Assembly: GCA_937915145.1 (NCBI GenBank)
Contig: CALDNT010000020.1
Location: 1-40,558 of the forward strand
Source of the DNA: an uncultured Reyranella sp.
GTDB lineage: Bacteria; Pseudomonadota; Alphaproteobacteria; Reyranellales; Reyranellaceae
DNA: 40,558 bases
Direction of reading: 5' to 3'
Of the stretch, positions 32,048 to 40,558 are shown piece after piece. Each line of letters begins with the position of its first letter. Positions within the stretch are counted from its first letter, which is position 1. The notes below the pieces were generated by a model. That model did no database searches and was not told the DNA's origin. It worked only from the letters and a program-made list of their open reading frames with translations. Made by a program: the position numbers and the translations under genes.

Positions 32048-32794
32048 TCAGGGCCCGACCATGCCCAACTTCTGTAGGGTGGGCAGATTGCCGGGATCGG
32101 ACAGGGCAAGAAGGAACGCATCGGCGGCGGCGCGGTTGCGCGAGCCGACGGCGACGCCGCCGGAATACGGCGTGAAGTACTGCACGTCGAGCGGGATCGG
32201 CCCGACCAACGCAGCACCCGGTACCGCCAGGATCTCGCTGATCTGATGCAGGGCGATGTCGGCCTGGCCGTCGACCACGCGCTCGGCCACGAGGCCGCCG
32301 GGCACCAGCACGCTCTTGGCTTTGATCTGCTGGGCGATGCCGAGTTTTTCGAACAGCGTGGCGAGATAGACGCCGCTGGAGCCGCCCGCCGCGGGGTCGA
32401 TGTAGGCCACGGCGCGGGCCGCCAGCAGGGTCTTCTTGAAGGCGTCGACGCTGGAAATGTCGGGAACGGCGGCGCCCCGCTTGATGCCGACGCCGATGCC
32501 GACCTGGGCCAGCGGCCTGGCGCTGCTTTCGACCACGCGGCCGCCGAGAAACTGCCCCAGCACCATCGGCGGCATGACGACGACGTCGAAATACTCGCCC
32601 GCCGCGATGCGCTTCTGCAGCGCGCCCGCCGTGGCGTTCTCGACCGTCACCTTGTGGCCGGTACGCTTCTCGAATTCGGGAATCAGTGCCAGCGCCACCG
32701 GCTTGTAGGCGCCGGCGGTCAGCAATTTCAGGTCGGCGGCGGTGGCACTGCCGATGCCGGCGAGGACGAACAGGACGACGAGGAAGATGCGCAT
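32048..32794 (-). CDS. Molybdate-type (ModA-like) solute-binding protein, orphan
   Basis: The 248-residue protein has a signal peptide (M-R-I-F-L-V-V-L-F, ending A-T-A-A-D near residue 21). The mature part reads L-K-L-L-T-A-G-A-Y-K-P-V, V-E-N-A-T-A-G-A-L-Q-K-R-I, D-V-V-V-M-P-P and Y-I-D-P-A-A-G-G-S-S-G-V-Y, the layout of ModA/family 1-type oxyanion binding proteins. No ModB/ModC is beside it, so either it uses a distant transporter or binds another ligand. It starts four bases after the ketopantoate-reductase-like gene, as the last gene of the reverse-strand run. Confidence 0.88.
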   Translation of the reverse strand: MRIFLVVLFVLAGIGSATAADLKLLTAGAYKPVALALIPEFEKRTGHKVTVENATAGALQKRIAAGEYFDVVVMPPMVLGQFLGGRVVESSARPLAQVGIGVGIKRGAAVPDISSVDAFKKTLLAARAVAYIDPAAGGSSGVYLATLFEKLGIAQQIKAKSVLVPGGLVAERVVDGQADIALHQISEILAVPGAALVGPIPLDVQYFTPYSGGVAVGSRNRAAADAFLLALSDPGNLPTLQKLGMVGP

Positions 32795-32798
32795 GGCC

Positions 32799-33728
32799 TT
32801 ATCCTTGGCTCGGGGTACCCATGACGAACGGCTTTAGCATTGCATACATGAAGGCATGTGTGGGCGTTGGCACGCCGTGCCTGCGGCCGAGGTCGATCAC
32901 CTTGCCCGAAAGCCACGGCAGTTCGATGCGGTTGCCGCGCAGCAGGTCGGCGCCCATCGACGCCATCAGGTGCGCCGGCGCATTGCGGTTGAAGTTGAGC
33001 GTGCGCTCGACCGCATCGACCGGCAGGGCGATGCCGGAGGCGCGGCCGACCGCCACCACTTCCTCGTAGGCGGCGATGAAATAGGGTGCGATGTCGGGGT
33101 CGTCGCGCAGATGGCCGATCGGCAGGCGGGCAAGCGCCATCATGCCGGCGTTGGAGGCGAGCAGGATGAATTTCATCCAGAGCTCGGTCAGGATTGCCGC
33201 GCTGAAGACACCATCGATGCCGGCCTTGGCGCATTGCGCGGCCAGCGCCTGGCCGCGGGCGCTCGTCGTGCCGTCGAGTTCGCCGAACACCATGCGCATC
33301 ACGATGCCGGTCTGGCGGATCACGCCGGGCGCGGCGATGGTGGCGCTGATGTTGGCGACGCCGGGCATCACCGCCTGCCGGCCGAGGATCGGGATCAGGC
33401 GTTCGTGGGCGTCGATGCCGTTCTGCAGGGTGATGACGGCGGTATCCTTGCCGACCATCGGCTTGACCTGCGCGCCGGCACTTTCGACATCCCACAGTTT
33501 CACACAGAACAGCACGACATCGACCGGACCCACTGTCGCAGGATCGTCGGTCGCCTGCGCCGGCATTATGTGAGTCTCGCCGCGGCCGCCCTCGACCTTG
33601 AGCCCCTTGCTCCTTATGGCGGCAAGATGGGCGCCACGCGCGATGAAGGTGACGTCGGCCCCCGCCGCGGCGAGCGCGGCACCATAGCCGCCGCCGATGC
33701 CACCCGCGCCGACGATTGCGATCCGCAT
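32799..33728 (-). CDS. Ketopantoate reductase (PanE/ApbA)-like oxidoreductase, copy 2
   Basis: The 309-residue protein has the normal nucleotide loop G-A-G-G-I-G-G (compare A-P-G-G-V-G-G in the copy at 7966-8898). Catalytic-type residues fall in W-M-K-F-I-L-L-A-S-N-A. C-terminal domain contains L-N-F-N-R-N-A-P-A-H-L-M-A-S-M. It is near HutD, TRAP genes and a CoA-transferase, so a 2-oxo acid or similar carboxylate imported by the TRAP system is a likely substrate rather than ketopantoate; this is inference. ATG 33728 lies 11 bases from the HutD stop. Confidence 0.9.
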   Translation of the reverse strand: MRIAIVGAGGIGGGYGAALAAAGADVTFIARGAHLAAIRSKGLKVEGGRGETHIMPAQATDDPATVGPVDVVLFCVKLWDVESAGAQVKPMVGKDTAVITLQNGIDAHERLIPILGRQAVMPGVANISATIAAPGVIRQTGIVMRMVFGELDGTTSARGQALAAQCAKAGIDGVFSAAILTELWMKFILLASNAGMMALARLPIGHLRDDPDIAPYFIAAYEEVVAVGRASGIALPVDAVERTLNFNRNAPAHLMASMGADLLRGNRIELPWLSGKVIDLGRRHGVPTPTHAFMYAMLKPFVMGTPSQG

Positions 33729-33739
33729 GAAGCGCGCTC

Positions 33740-34309
33740 CTAGATACTGACGATGCTGGCCACCAGCAGGCAGCCGCTCTTGCCGACGAGAACCGTGGAT
33801 GTGGCTGCCTCGATCCGCAAGGCATGATCGACCGCCAGGAGATGTCGCGCGCCGTCGATCTCGAGCGAACTTCTGCCCAGCGGATTGTAGACGATATGCG
33901 TGCCGGGCTCGACGCGGCGCGTGCTGCCCGCGTCGAGGACCTTGAGGTCGATGCGCACCCGCGCGCGATCGCCGATCAGGTTGACCACTTCGACCGGCCC
34001 GGCCTCGAGCCGGCTCACGATCGGGATTTCGCCGGCGAAACGCACCGGGCGGAACGGTTCGCGGACGTCGATCTCCCCGCCCGGTGTCTTCAGCACCAGA
34101 CCGCTTCCGGCCACCAGCACCTGGATGCGGTCGAAGCCGGCGTAGTCGGAGAAGGCGCCGGCAGCGACGATCGGCGTGCGGCCGAACCGCCAGATCTCGC
34201 CGGCCGCATCGCTCGCGACGGCGATGTCGACCGTGACGCCGCCGCCGTTTTTCCACGGCGTGGTGAGATACTGGTCGGGATCCAGCGGGGTGACGAGGAC
34301 TGGGGTCAC
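33740..34309 (-). CDS. HutD-family protein
   Basis: The 189-residue protein has the HutD signature T-P-W-K-N-G-G-G-V-T-V-D-I near residues 17-29 followed by E-I-W-R-F-G-R. HutD is a bicupin-like protein found mostly in histidine-utilisation operons and of uncertain function. No other hut gene is nearby; here it overlaps the TRAP DctP gene (GTGA), so this copy has been recruited to a transport cluster. GTG 34309 is supported by the overlap. Confidence 0.93.
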   Translation of the reverse strand: MTPVLVTPLDPDQYLTTPWKNGGGVTVDIAVASDAAGEIWRFGRTPIVAAGAFSDYAGFDRIQVLVAGSGLVLKTPGGEIDVREPFRPVRFAGEIPIVSRLEAGPVEVVNLIGDRARVRIDLKVLDAGSTRRVEPGTHIVYNPLGRSSLEIDGARHLLAVDHALRIEAATSTVLVGKSGCLLVASIVSI

Positions 34310-35358
34310 TGGCCGATCTTGATGCCCAGCGACTGGCCGACGGTGCCGTTCCAGGTCTGCACGCAGTCCGGGCCGCAGCGCGTGGCGAAGGACGGCAGGA
34401 TCGCCTTGGTCAGAGCATCCTTGCGCAGCGCCTCGTCATCCTCGGTCACGGGAACGAGCTTCATGCTGGCGGGCGCTCCTTCGCTGCACGGGCCGGTGCC
34501 GGTGTTGCAGTTGATGCCGGTCTGCGTCTCGGTCTTGGCCTGCTCGAAGATTGCCAGCTCGAGCTTGCGCAATTCTTTTTCGAGGAAGGCCTGCACCTTG
34601 GGATCAAGCGTGTTCCACCACTTGAGGTTGGCCAGCTGGGCAGCGACGCCGAAATTGATGGGCAGCGGCGAGATGAACTTCGCCGACTCGTGCCACTTCG
34701 ACTTGTAGCCCGAAAGCGCGCCCGTGATGGCGCAGTCGATTACGCCGCTGGCCAGCGCCGGCTGGACCTCGGCGAAGGCGATGGTGAGCGGCGAGCCGCC
34801 GATGTGCGAGACGAAGGCCTGCTGGGAGGCGCCCGAGGCACGGACCTTCCGGCCCTTGAGGTCGGCGATCTTGGTGAAGGCATCGCGGCAGTAGATGACC
34901 TGGGCCTGGTAGCTGCCGAAGCCCAGCAGCTTGATGCCGTACTTCTCCTCGAGGAACTTGGTGTAGGCAGGGCGCAGCACGTCGAGGACCTTCTGCAACT
35001 CTTCGACCGAGCCGACGAGGCCGACGAGATCGCCGGCCTCGTTCATCGGCACCTCGCCGGAATTGTAGTTCAGCACCGTGGTCGCGAACTGCAGCGTGCC
35101 GGCCGAGACCAGACGGAAGATTTCCGGACCCTTGAAGCCGAGTTCGGTGAACGGCTTGACCTGTACCTTCACGGCACCGCCGGATTCCTTGGGCACGGTT
35201 TCGGTCCAAAACGGCAGTTCCTGCTTTTGGTACATCGACAGGGCGCCGATGCTGCCGACGGCATTGAACGACGTCGAGGGCAGGGCCTGCCCCAGAGCCG
35301 TCCCGGCGCCAGCGGCCAGCGCACCGGCAATGGCGAGGGAAATCAGATGTTTCTTCAC
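34306..35358 (-). CDS. TRAP transporter solute-binding protein (DctP-type)
   Basis: The 350-residue protein has a signal peptide (K-K-H-L-I-S-L-A-I-A-G-A-L, ending A-L-G-Q). The mature part has P-F-T-E-L-G-F-K-G-P-E-I-F-R-L and D-L-K-G-R-K-V-R-A-S-G-A-S-Q, with the conserved Arg that grips the carboxylate of TRAP ligands. It binds a carboxylate in the periplasm and passes it to DctQ/DctM. The start is GTG 35358 with AAGGAG upstream; a longer frame to 35436 lacks leader character. The permeases lie upstream in the same direction. Confidence 0.93.
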   Translation of the reverse strand: MKKHLISLAIAGALAAGAGTALGQALPSTSFNAVGSIGALSMYQKQELPFWTETVPKESGGAVKVQVKPFTELGFKGPEIFRLVSAGTLQFATTVLNYNSGEVPMNEAGDLVGLVGSVEELQKVLDVLRPAYTKFLEEKYGIKLLGFGSYQAQVIYCRDAFTKIADLKGRKVRASGASQQAFVSHIGGSPLTIAFAEVQPALASGVIDCAITGALSGYKSKWHESAKFISPLPINFGVAAQLANLKWWNTLDPKVQAFLEKELRKLELAIFEQAKTETQTGINCNTGTGPCSEGAPASMKLVPVTEDDEALRKDALTKAILPSFATRCGPDCVQTWNGTVGQSLGIKIGQ

Positions 35359-35389
35359 GAGCAGACTCCTTGGGGCGGTCGGGAAAAGT

Positions 35390-36694
35390 TCAGCCGGTTG
35401 ACTTGGGATTGAGAACGCTCGGCAGCCAAAGTGCAAGCTCCGGAAAGGCGATTAGGACGGCGATCATGGCCAGCATCATCGCCACGAAGGGCAGTGCGCC
35501 GACACAGAGATCGGCAAAGGCACCGCCTCGCCGGACGGCCTGGACGACATAGAGGTTGAGGCCGACCGGCGGTGTGATCAGTGCGGCCTCCATCAGGATC
35601 ACGAAGACGATGCCCCACCAGACCGGGCTGTACCCCAGAGCCACCACCACGGGCACGATGACCGGAGTGGTCGCGATCATCATGGAAAGCGTTTCCATGA
35701 AGCAGCCCAGGACGAGGTAGAAAATCACGATCGCCAGCAGCATGCCGAGAGGCGGCCAGCCCAGCGCCAGCACGAAGCCGGTGATCGCCTGCACGAGGCC
35801 GATCGAGACCATGACGAAATTGAGGAAGAAGGCGGCAATGACGATCAGCATGACCATGCAGGTCGTCCGCACCGTGCCTTCGAAGGCGCGTACCAGCACG
35901 ACGATCGAGAGCTGTCCGTTGGCCGCGACCAGCCCGACCGTCGCCATCAGGCCGAGCGCGGCGGCCTCCGTCGGCGTGGCGATACCAGCATAGATCGAAC
36001 CCACGACGACGAGGAAAAGCCCGAGGGGCGGCAGCAGGTTTTTCAGGCCGCCGAGGCGTGCGCGCCACAGTCCCGCGGTTTCGACGCGGGGTCCCGCCCA
36101 GGCCGGGCGATAGAGGCAGAGCGCCAGCACCATCAGCGAGAACAGGCCGGCCAGCAGAAAGCCCGGGATGAAGCCGGCGGCATAGAGGTCGGCCACCGAC
36201 GTGTCGGTGAGGACTGCATAGATGATCATGTTGATCGACGGCGGAATCAGGATTCCGAGCGTGCCGCCGGCGGCGATCGAGCCGAGAAACAGCGGCCTGT
36301 TGTAGCCGCCCTTGTCCATGTTGGGGATGGCGACGGTGCCGATCGTGGCCGCGGTCGCGACTGAGGAACCCGAGGTCGCGGCGAACACCGCACTGGCGGC
36401 GATGTTGGTGTGAATCAGGCGCCCCGGCACGCGTGCAAACCACGGCGCCAGTGCTGCGAACAGCCGCTCGCTTACGCCCGAGCGGTGCATCAGCTCGCCC
36501 ATCATGATGAACATCGGCGCGGCGATCAGGATGAAGTCGTTCGACGAATTCCACGCGAGTTCGCCCAGTGCGCCGGTCATCGGAAAGAAGGCGAAGCGCT
36601 CGGACAGCACGTAGCCCATCAGGCCGAGTGCTGCCGCGACCGGCAGGCTGATCGCCACGAAGACGAACAGCAGCAGCAAGGCGGTCAGAATCAT
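35390..36694 (-). CDS. TRAP transporter large permease (DctM-type)
   Basis: The 434-residue, about 12-helix inner-membrane protein has the family pieces L-I-A-A-P-M-F-I-M-M-G-E-L-M, T-S-G-S-S-V-A-T-A-A-T-I-G and G-I-L-I-P-P-S-I-N-M. It is the sodium-coupled transport subunit. ATG 36694 overlaps the DctQ stop by four bases. It is followed 31 bases later by the binding protein. Ligand is not readable from the permease. Confidence 0.93.
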   Translation of the reverse strand: MILTALLLLFVFVAISLPVAAALGLMGYVLSERFAFFPMTGALGELAWNSSNDFILIAAPMFIMMGELMHRSGVSERLFAALAPWFARVPGRLIHTNIAASAVFAATSGSSVATAATIGTVAIPNMDKGGYNRPLFLGSIAAGGTLGILIPPSINMIIYAVLTDTSVADLYAAGFIPGFLLAGLFSLMVLALCLYRPAWAGPRVETAGLWRARLGGLKNLLPPLGLFLVVVGSIYAGIATPTEAAALGLMATVGLVAANGQLSIVVLVRAFEGTVRTTCMVMLIVIAAFFLNFVMVSIGLVQAITGFVLALGWPPLGMLLAIVIFYLVLGCFMETLSMMIATTPVIVPVVVALGYSPVWWGIVFVILMEAALITPPVGLNLYVVQAVRRGGAFADLCVGALPFVAMMLAMIAVLIAFPELALWLPSVLNPKSTG

Positions 36695-37305
36695 GGCGCC
36701 GGCTCGTCCGTCGGCCGTTCCACGCCGGCCTGCGATATCTCGTCGGTCACGCGCAGGCTGCCGATCAGGGCATCGAAACCCGAGCCGTCGCCGGCGAACA
36801 GGCGCATGACCGCCTGGATCGGCAGCAGCACGGCCATGCAGGCGAACCAGAAGATCCCGATCCACCACACCGCCTGGGGAACGACCATCGGCACCTGCAG
36901 CATCGAAATCGACTTGGCGTTCATGCTCCAGGATTGCGCCAGGGTTCCCCAGCAGAACCAGGCCAGCGCGACGGCGATCAGGGCGAGCGAAGCCGAGGCC
37001 AGGAGATCGCAGACTACGCGTACCCGGCGGGGGAAGGCATCGAGCAGGATATCGACGCGGATGTTGGACTTGGAGGTGACGGTGAAGGCAAGGCCGAGAC
37101 CGATGCAGGCCGCCAGTGCATAGCCGGAAATTTCGAAGCTCTCGACCATTCCGCGCTTGAACAGGAAGCGCGTGATAACATCGATGGTGATGAGACCGCT
37201 GCAGCCGACCAGGACGACGGCGCCGGCAACCCAGGCAAGAATGCGCGACACGCGCTGTGGCCATGGTTCGGGCGGCAGCAGGCGGGGTCGATCGCTCATC
37301 GCCAT
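36691..37305 (-). CDS. TRAP transporter small permease (DctQ-type)
   Basis: The 204-residue protein has four membrane helices, with V-D-I-L-L-D-A-F-P and A-W-F-C-W-G-T-L as in DctQ. It pairs with DctM in the inner membrane. The start is ATG 37305, or 37299 (second Met); both lack a clear Shine-Dalgarno. The C-terminal tail is charged and may be cytosolic. It opens the TRAP trio; 101 bases separate it from the CoA-transferase gene upstream. Confidence 0.9.
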   Translation of the reverse strand: MAMSDRPRLLPPEPWPQRVSRILAWVAGAVVLVGCSGLITIDVITRFLFKRGMVESFEISGYALAACIGLGLAFTVTSKSNIRVDILLDAFPRRVRVVCDLLASASLALIAVALAWFCWGTLAQSWSMNAKSISMLQVPMVVPQAVWWIGIFWFACMAVLLPIQAVMRLFAGDGSGFDALIGSLRVTDEISQAGVERPTDEPAP

Positions 37306-37406
37306 GTCGACCGGTCAACTCCCTGCATGCGGCCCGCCTTCCTGGCCCATCCGGAGCAATTCCCGGGCCATGCGATGGTTCACCTAGGGCTTCCTGCGCA
37401 TGCCGT

Positions 37407-38594
37407 CTATCCCGTCGTGGAGACGGTTCCGTCCGCAATGAGGGTCGCAATGTCGTGCGGAGAAAAGCCGTGCTCGGCGAGGATCGCCTGCGTGTGCTGG
37501 CCGGGCAGCGGTGCTTCGGCACGCAGCGTCCCGGCGGCCGGCGGTGGCGTGCCGGGCAACGCCGGCACCGGAACCGGTTGCGGCACGCCAGCCTGTTCGA
37601 GCCATTGCATCAGCCCGGTTTCGCGGACATGGGGTTGGTCGATGAACTCGGCGTAGCTGTTCAGCCGTTCGTGCATGATGCGGGCTTCGGTGAGGCGCAG
37701 GGTCCACTCCGCGCACGGCCGTGCCGCGAGCGCCGGCCGGACGATGGCGTAAAGCGCTACGTCATTGGCGAGCCTCGATCGTGGATCGGCGAAGCGCGGG
37801 TCGGTCGCGAGAGCAGGCATGTCCATCGCGGCACAGAGACTCTTCCAGTCGCGGTCGTTGATGGCCACGATCGACATCCAGCCGTCGGCGGTCTGGAAGA
37901 CGCCGCCGGGCACGCCGCCAGGTTTCATCGTGCCGCCCTCGAGATGGCAGGCCATGAGGCGGATCGACTGCAGGGCCGCGGCGGATTGCATAAGGCTCAC
38001 GTCGATGTGGCGGCCACGCGCTTCGTCGCGCCGGGCGTAGAGCGCCGAAGCGAGCGCTTGGTAGGCGTAGAGCGCCGTCGACATGTCGACCACGATCACC
38101 GGCACACGGTGCGGGATGCCGTCCTCACCGCGGTTCTCCGACATCAGGCCGGTATAGGCCTGAAGCACCGGATCCATCGCCGGCCGTTCGGCCAGCGGTC
38201 CGGTCTGGCCGAAGCCGGAGATCGACAGATACAGAATGCGCGGCACGCGAGCGGAGACCTGCACATAGTCAAAGCCCAGGCGCCCGATGACGCCGGGCCT
38301 GAAACCCTCGAGGAAGACGTCGGCGCCTTCGAGCAGGCGCCACAGCACCTGCTTGCCGGCCTCGGTCTTGAGGTCGACAGCGATGCTGCGCTTGCCCAGG
38401 TTGCCGATGATCGAGAAGGCGGTATGGCTGCCGTAGCGGGCGCCCAGCGCGCGGGCCCAGTCGCCTTCGCCCGGAGTCTCGACCTTGATCACATTGGCAC
38501 CATGCTGCGCCAGCAGCATCGCGCAGTAGGGCCCGGCGATGCCCTGGCTGAGATCGACCACCTTTAGCCCGGCGAAGGGTGCCTCGTAACTCAT
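37407..38594 (-). CDS. Family III CoA-transferase (CaiB/Frc-like)
   Basis: The 395-residue protein has the family start G-L-K-V-V-D-L-S-Q-G-I-A-G-P-Y-C and L-A-Q-H-G-A-N-V-I-K-V-E. The catalytic Asp is probably D170 in V-I-V-V-D-M-S-T-A-L. Other features are V-F-L-E-G-F-R-P-G-V and D-V-S-L-M-Q-S. It moves CoA between carboxylic acids in the cytoplasm. It lies 10 bases behind the oxidoreductase and 101 bases before the TRAP genes, fitting activation of an imported acid to its CoA ester; that link is inference. Confidence 0.93.
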   Translation of the reverse strand: MSYEAPFAGLKVVDLSQGIAGPYCAMLLAQHGANVIKVETPGEGDWARALGARYGSHTAFSIIGNLGKRSIAVDLKTEAGKQVLWRLLEGADVFLEGFRPGVIGRLGFDYVQVSARVPRILYLSISGFGQTGPLAERPAMDPVLQAYTGLMSENRGEDGIPHRVPVIVVDMSTALYAYQALASALYARRDEARGRHIDVSLMQSAAALQSIRLMACHLEGGTMKPGGVPGGVFQTADGWMSIVAINDRDWKSLCAAMDMPALATDPRFADPRSRLANDVALYAIVRPALAARPCAEWTLRLTEARIMHERLNSYAEFIDQPHVRETGLMQWLEQAGVPQPVPVPALPGTPPPAAGTLRAEAPLPGQHTQAILAEHGFSPHDIATLIADGTVSTTG

Positions 38595-38604
38595 GCTTCC
38601 AGGC

Positions 38605-39618
38605 TCATGCCATCTTGACCAGCAGCTTGCCGAAGTTCTCGCCGCGCAACAGGCCGATGAAGGCGCGCGGCGCCTTGTCGATGCCGTCTACGATGTCCTC
38701 GCGGTACTTCAGCTTGCCGCTCCTGATCCAGTCGCCCATCTGGCGCATCGCCGGCCCGTAGTGTTGCGCGAAGTCGGTGACGATGAAGCCGCGCATGTTT
38801 ACGCGCTTGCCGACGAAGGTGCCGAACAGGCGCGGCCCCATCTCGGCGGCCGTGGCGTTATACTGCGAAATCGAGCCGCACAGCGCCACGCGGGCGAAGA
38901 AATTGAGGTTGCGCAGCACCGAATCGGTGATCGTGCCGCCGACATTGTCGAAGTAGACATCGATGCCGTTGGGGCAGGCGGTGCGCAACGCCGCATCGAG
39001 GTCCTTCTCGGATTTGTAGTCTAGGCAGGCGTCGAAGCCGAGTTCGTCCTTCACGAAGGCGCACTTCTTGGGGCCACCGGCGATGCCGACCGTGCGGCAA
39101 CCCATGATCCGGGCGATCTGGCCGACAACCTGGCCGACCGCGCCGGAGGCGGCGGATACCACGACCGTCTCGCCGGGCTTGGGCTGGCCGACATGAAGCA
39201 GGCCGAAATAGGCGGTCATGCCCGGCATGCCGAGCACGCCGTTGGCGGTCGAGATCGGTGCGATCGCCGGATCGACCTTGCGCAGTGTCGGGCCGCCGCC
39301 GATGGCGTACTCCTGCCAGCCGAGCCGGTCCTCGACGATATCGCCCACCTTGAAACCGGGATGCTGCGACTTCACGACATCGCCGACAATGCCACCGGTC
39401 ATGACCTCACCCAGGCCGACGGGCGCGGCGTAGGAAGCGGCATCGCGCATGCGGCCGCGCTGGTAGGGATCGAGCGAGAGATAGTGCACTTTTACCAGCA
39501 CTTCGCCGTGTTTCGGTTCGGGCATCGGCACTTCCTCGACACTAAAGTCCGACTCGGCAGGTTCGCCCGGCGGGCGGCGGACGAGAACGACGCGGCGATA
39601 GGTCTTGGGGATGGCCAT
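38605..39618 (-). CDS. NADP-dependent oxidoreductase of the MDR/leukotriene-B4-dehydrogenase type
   Basis: The 337-residue, zinc-free medium-chain dehydrogenase has G-L-G-E-V-M-T-G-G near residue 68, the G-M-P-G-M-T-A-Y-F-G-L block and the nucleotide loop S-A-A-S-G-A-V-G-Q-V-V-G. The family reduces enones and prostaglandin-like or curcumin-type double bonds with NADPH. ATG 39618 has GGAGA at good spacing, preferred over ATG 39624 (too close) and a longer frame to 39675. It may be the reductive step for the CoA-transferase substrate; it is divergent from the enolase gene with 59 bases between starts. Confidence 0.93.
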   Translation of the reverse strand: MAIPKTYRRVVLVRRPPGEPAESDFSVEEVPMPEPKHGEVLVKVHYLSLDPYQRGRMRDAASYAAPVGLGEVMTGGIVGDVVKSQHPGFKVGDIVEDRLGWQEYAIGGGPTLRKVDPAIAPISTANGVLGMPGMTAYFGLLHVGQPKPGETVVVSAASGAVGQVVGQIARIMGCRTVGIAGGPKKCAFVKDELGFDACLDYKSEKDLDAALRTACPNGIDVYFDNVGGTITDSVLRNLNFFARVALCGSISQYNATAAEMGPRLFGTFVGKRVNMRGFIVTDFAQHYGPAMRQMGDWIRSGKLKYREDIVDGIDKAPRAFIGLLRGENFGKLLVKMA

Positions 39619-39677
39619 GGGCATTGTCTCCGAACCGGTTTGGCGCGCACCATAGACCGAGAGGAGAGGGAGCATCC

Positions 39678-40558
39678 ATGCCCACGATCAAGCGTCTGGC
39701 CTTCATCGGCCTCGAATACGCCTTCGCGCCGGAAAAGGCCTACGGCATGTCACGCGGCGGAGGCCATCGCCGCCAGGGCGGGCTGATCGAGATCGAGACC
39801 GATGCCGGTGTGCGCGGCATTGGCGAGGCCTTCGGCAACCCGTTCGTGACCCGCGAGTATTTCCGCATGGTCGAGCCGATGTTCGTCGGCCGCAGCGTCT
39901 TCGACTTCGACCATGTCGAGGCCCGCATCCGCAATTCAATGTATCACTTGGGGGTCGGCAATCAGCTCACGGCCTGCCTGGCCGGCATAAATGTCGCTCT
40001 CTACGACGCCATTGCGCGCGGTTTCGGTGTGCGGGTCTGCGACCTGATCGGCGGCTGCGGCACGAGCCGCATCCCCGCCTATGCCTCGACGGGCTTCTTT
40101 TCCGACGATCCCGACCGGCAGCTCGGTCACATGCTGGCCGAAGCGGCGGGTCATCCTTTCGCCGGGGCCAAGATCAAGATCGGCCGTGGCGTGCGCAACG
40201 ACGTGGCGCGCGTGCGCGAGGCGCGCGAGGCGCTGGGTCCGGACAAGCTTCTGATCGTTGACATCAACGGCGCCTACACCGCCGACGTGGCGCTGGAATG
40301 CGCCCATGCCATCGCGCCGTTCGGCATCCACTGGATCGAGGAGCCGTTGCCTCCCGGCGACCTGCGCGGCTATGCCGAACTGCGGGGGCGTTCGCCGATC
40401 CCGATTGCGGCGGGCGAAGCACATTACACAGTGCGGGATTTTCACGCCCTGATCGACGGGCGGTGTCTCGACATCGTGCAGCCTTCCATCCCGACCGTCG
40501 GCGGCCTCACGGAGGCCCGCCGCATCGCGACGCTGGCCTCGGCGGCCCACCTGCGCGT
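39678..40558 (+). CDS. Mandelate racemase/enolase-superfamily enzyme, cut by the right edge
   Basis: The frame is open to the end of the window with about 293 codons, so the C-terminus is missing. It has a cap domain and barrel with an intact K165-I-K167 motif (G-A-K-I-K-I-G-R-G), V-D-I-N-G at the metal site, I-E-E-P-L-P and A-G-E-A-H-Y. These match muconate-lactonising/mandelate-racemase-type members that abstract an alpha-proton from a carboxylate. ATG 39678 follows GAGGGAG. It is divergent from the oxidoreductase, hence possibly co-regulated with the TRAP/CoA-transferase set; substrate not known. Confidence 0.92.
   Translation, partial: MPTIKRLAFIGLEYAFAPEKAYGMSRGGGHRRQGGLIEIETDAGVRGIGEAFGNPFVTREYFRMVEPMFVGRSVFDFDHVEARIRNSMYHLGVGNQLTACLAGINVALYDAIARGFGVRVCDLIGGCGTSRIPAYASTGFFSDDPDRQLGHMLAEAAGHPFAGAKIKIGRGVRNDVARVREAREALGPDKLLIVDINGAYTADVALECAHAIAPFGIHWIEEPLPPGDLRGYAELRGRSPIPIAAGEAHYTVRDFHALIDGRCLDIVQPSIPTVGGLTEARRIATLASAAHLR

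Noticed and set aside
33740-34309. Histidine-utilisation operon
   Set aside because: HutD is recognisable, but no hutH, hutU, hutI or hutG occurs in the window, and the neighbours are TRAP and reductase genes.

Overview
The window is a G+C-rich, densely packed bacterial chromosome segment. It has short intergenic gaps, many ATGA/GTGA start-stop overlaps, TRAP and ABC solute-binding proteins, and many enzymes for carboxylates and small organics: luciferase-like monooxygenases, amidohydrolase, amidase, CoA-transferase, enolase-superfamily and ketopantoate-reductase-like proteins. This fits an alphaproteobacterium of the Rhodospirillales/Reyranella type. That placement is an inference from gene style, not from a marker gene. 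I saw no rRNA, tRNA, CRISPR, insertion sequence or phage block. No gap between genes exceeds about 300 bases.

The most important object is at 1612-3238. A 363-residue protein of unknown function is followed 10 bases later by a gene with an in-frame TGA at 2993-2995. Reading that TGA as selenocysteine joins two open frames into one 174-residue protein with the core G-D-U-G-S-C. A perfect 7-bp hairpin, whose tip closely resembles the E. coli fdhF SECIS, begins 12 bases after the TGA. The flanking serine and cysteine codons (TCA, AGT, TGT) depart from the local GC-rich codon use. This is a UGSC-family selenoprotein that standard gene calling would split or truncate. A LysR regulator and the end of a flavin monooxygenase lie directly upstream on the same strand.

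Layout. 1-3238 (+): monooxygenase end, LysR, UGSC partner, UGSC selenoprotein. 3256-7828 (-): small exported protein, two tandem Lin0512 proteins with a DoxX membrane protein, an exported protein, a small HTH protein with its own AT-rich promoter, a cupin, and a membrane sensor-like protein. 7966-9971 (+): ketopantoate-reductase-like protein and amidohydrolase. 10006-14752: lipoprotein, FAD oxidoreductase divergent from a LysR, and an amidase. 14958-16717 (+): secreted histidine phosphatase overlapping rpiB. 16725-17450 (-): solute-binding protein without signal peptide, divergent from an esterase-enolase pair (17485-20126) and a YaiI protein. 20625-23481 (-): oligopeptide-type binding protein and a luciferase-like enzyme. 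23608-26913 (+): AsmA. 26936-29051: DsbA/FrnE-like, SDR, HAD phosphatase. 29101-32032 (+): cupin, class III aminotransferase, GFA protein and methyltransferase. 32048-39618 (-): a run of eight genes (reductase, CoA-transferase, three-part TRAP transporter, HutD, ketopantoate-reductase-like, ModA-like). 39678-end (+): an enolase-superfamily enzyme cut by the window edge.

Taken together the segment looks like a scavenging and catabolic region. Uptake systems feed redox, CoA-activation and dehydration enzymes, each set with a local regulator. The selenoprotein pair stands apart as a redox module of unknown substrate.
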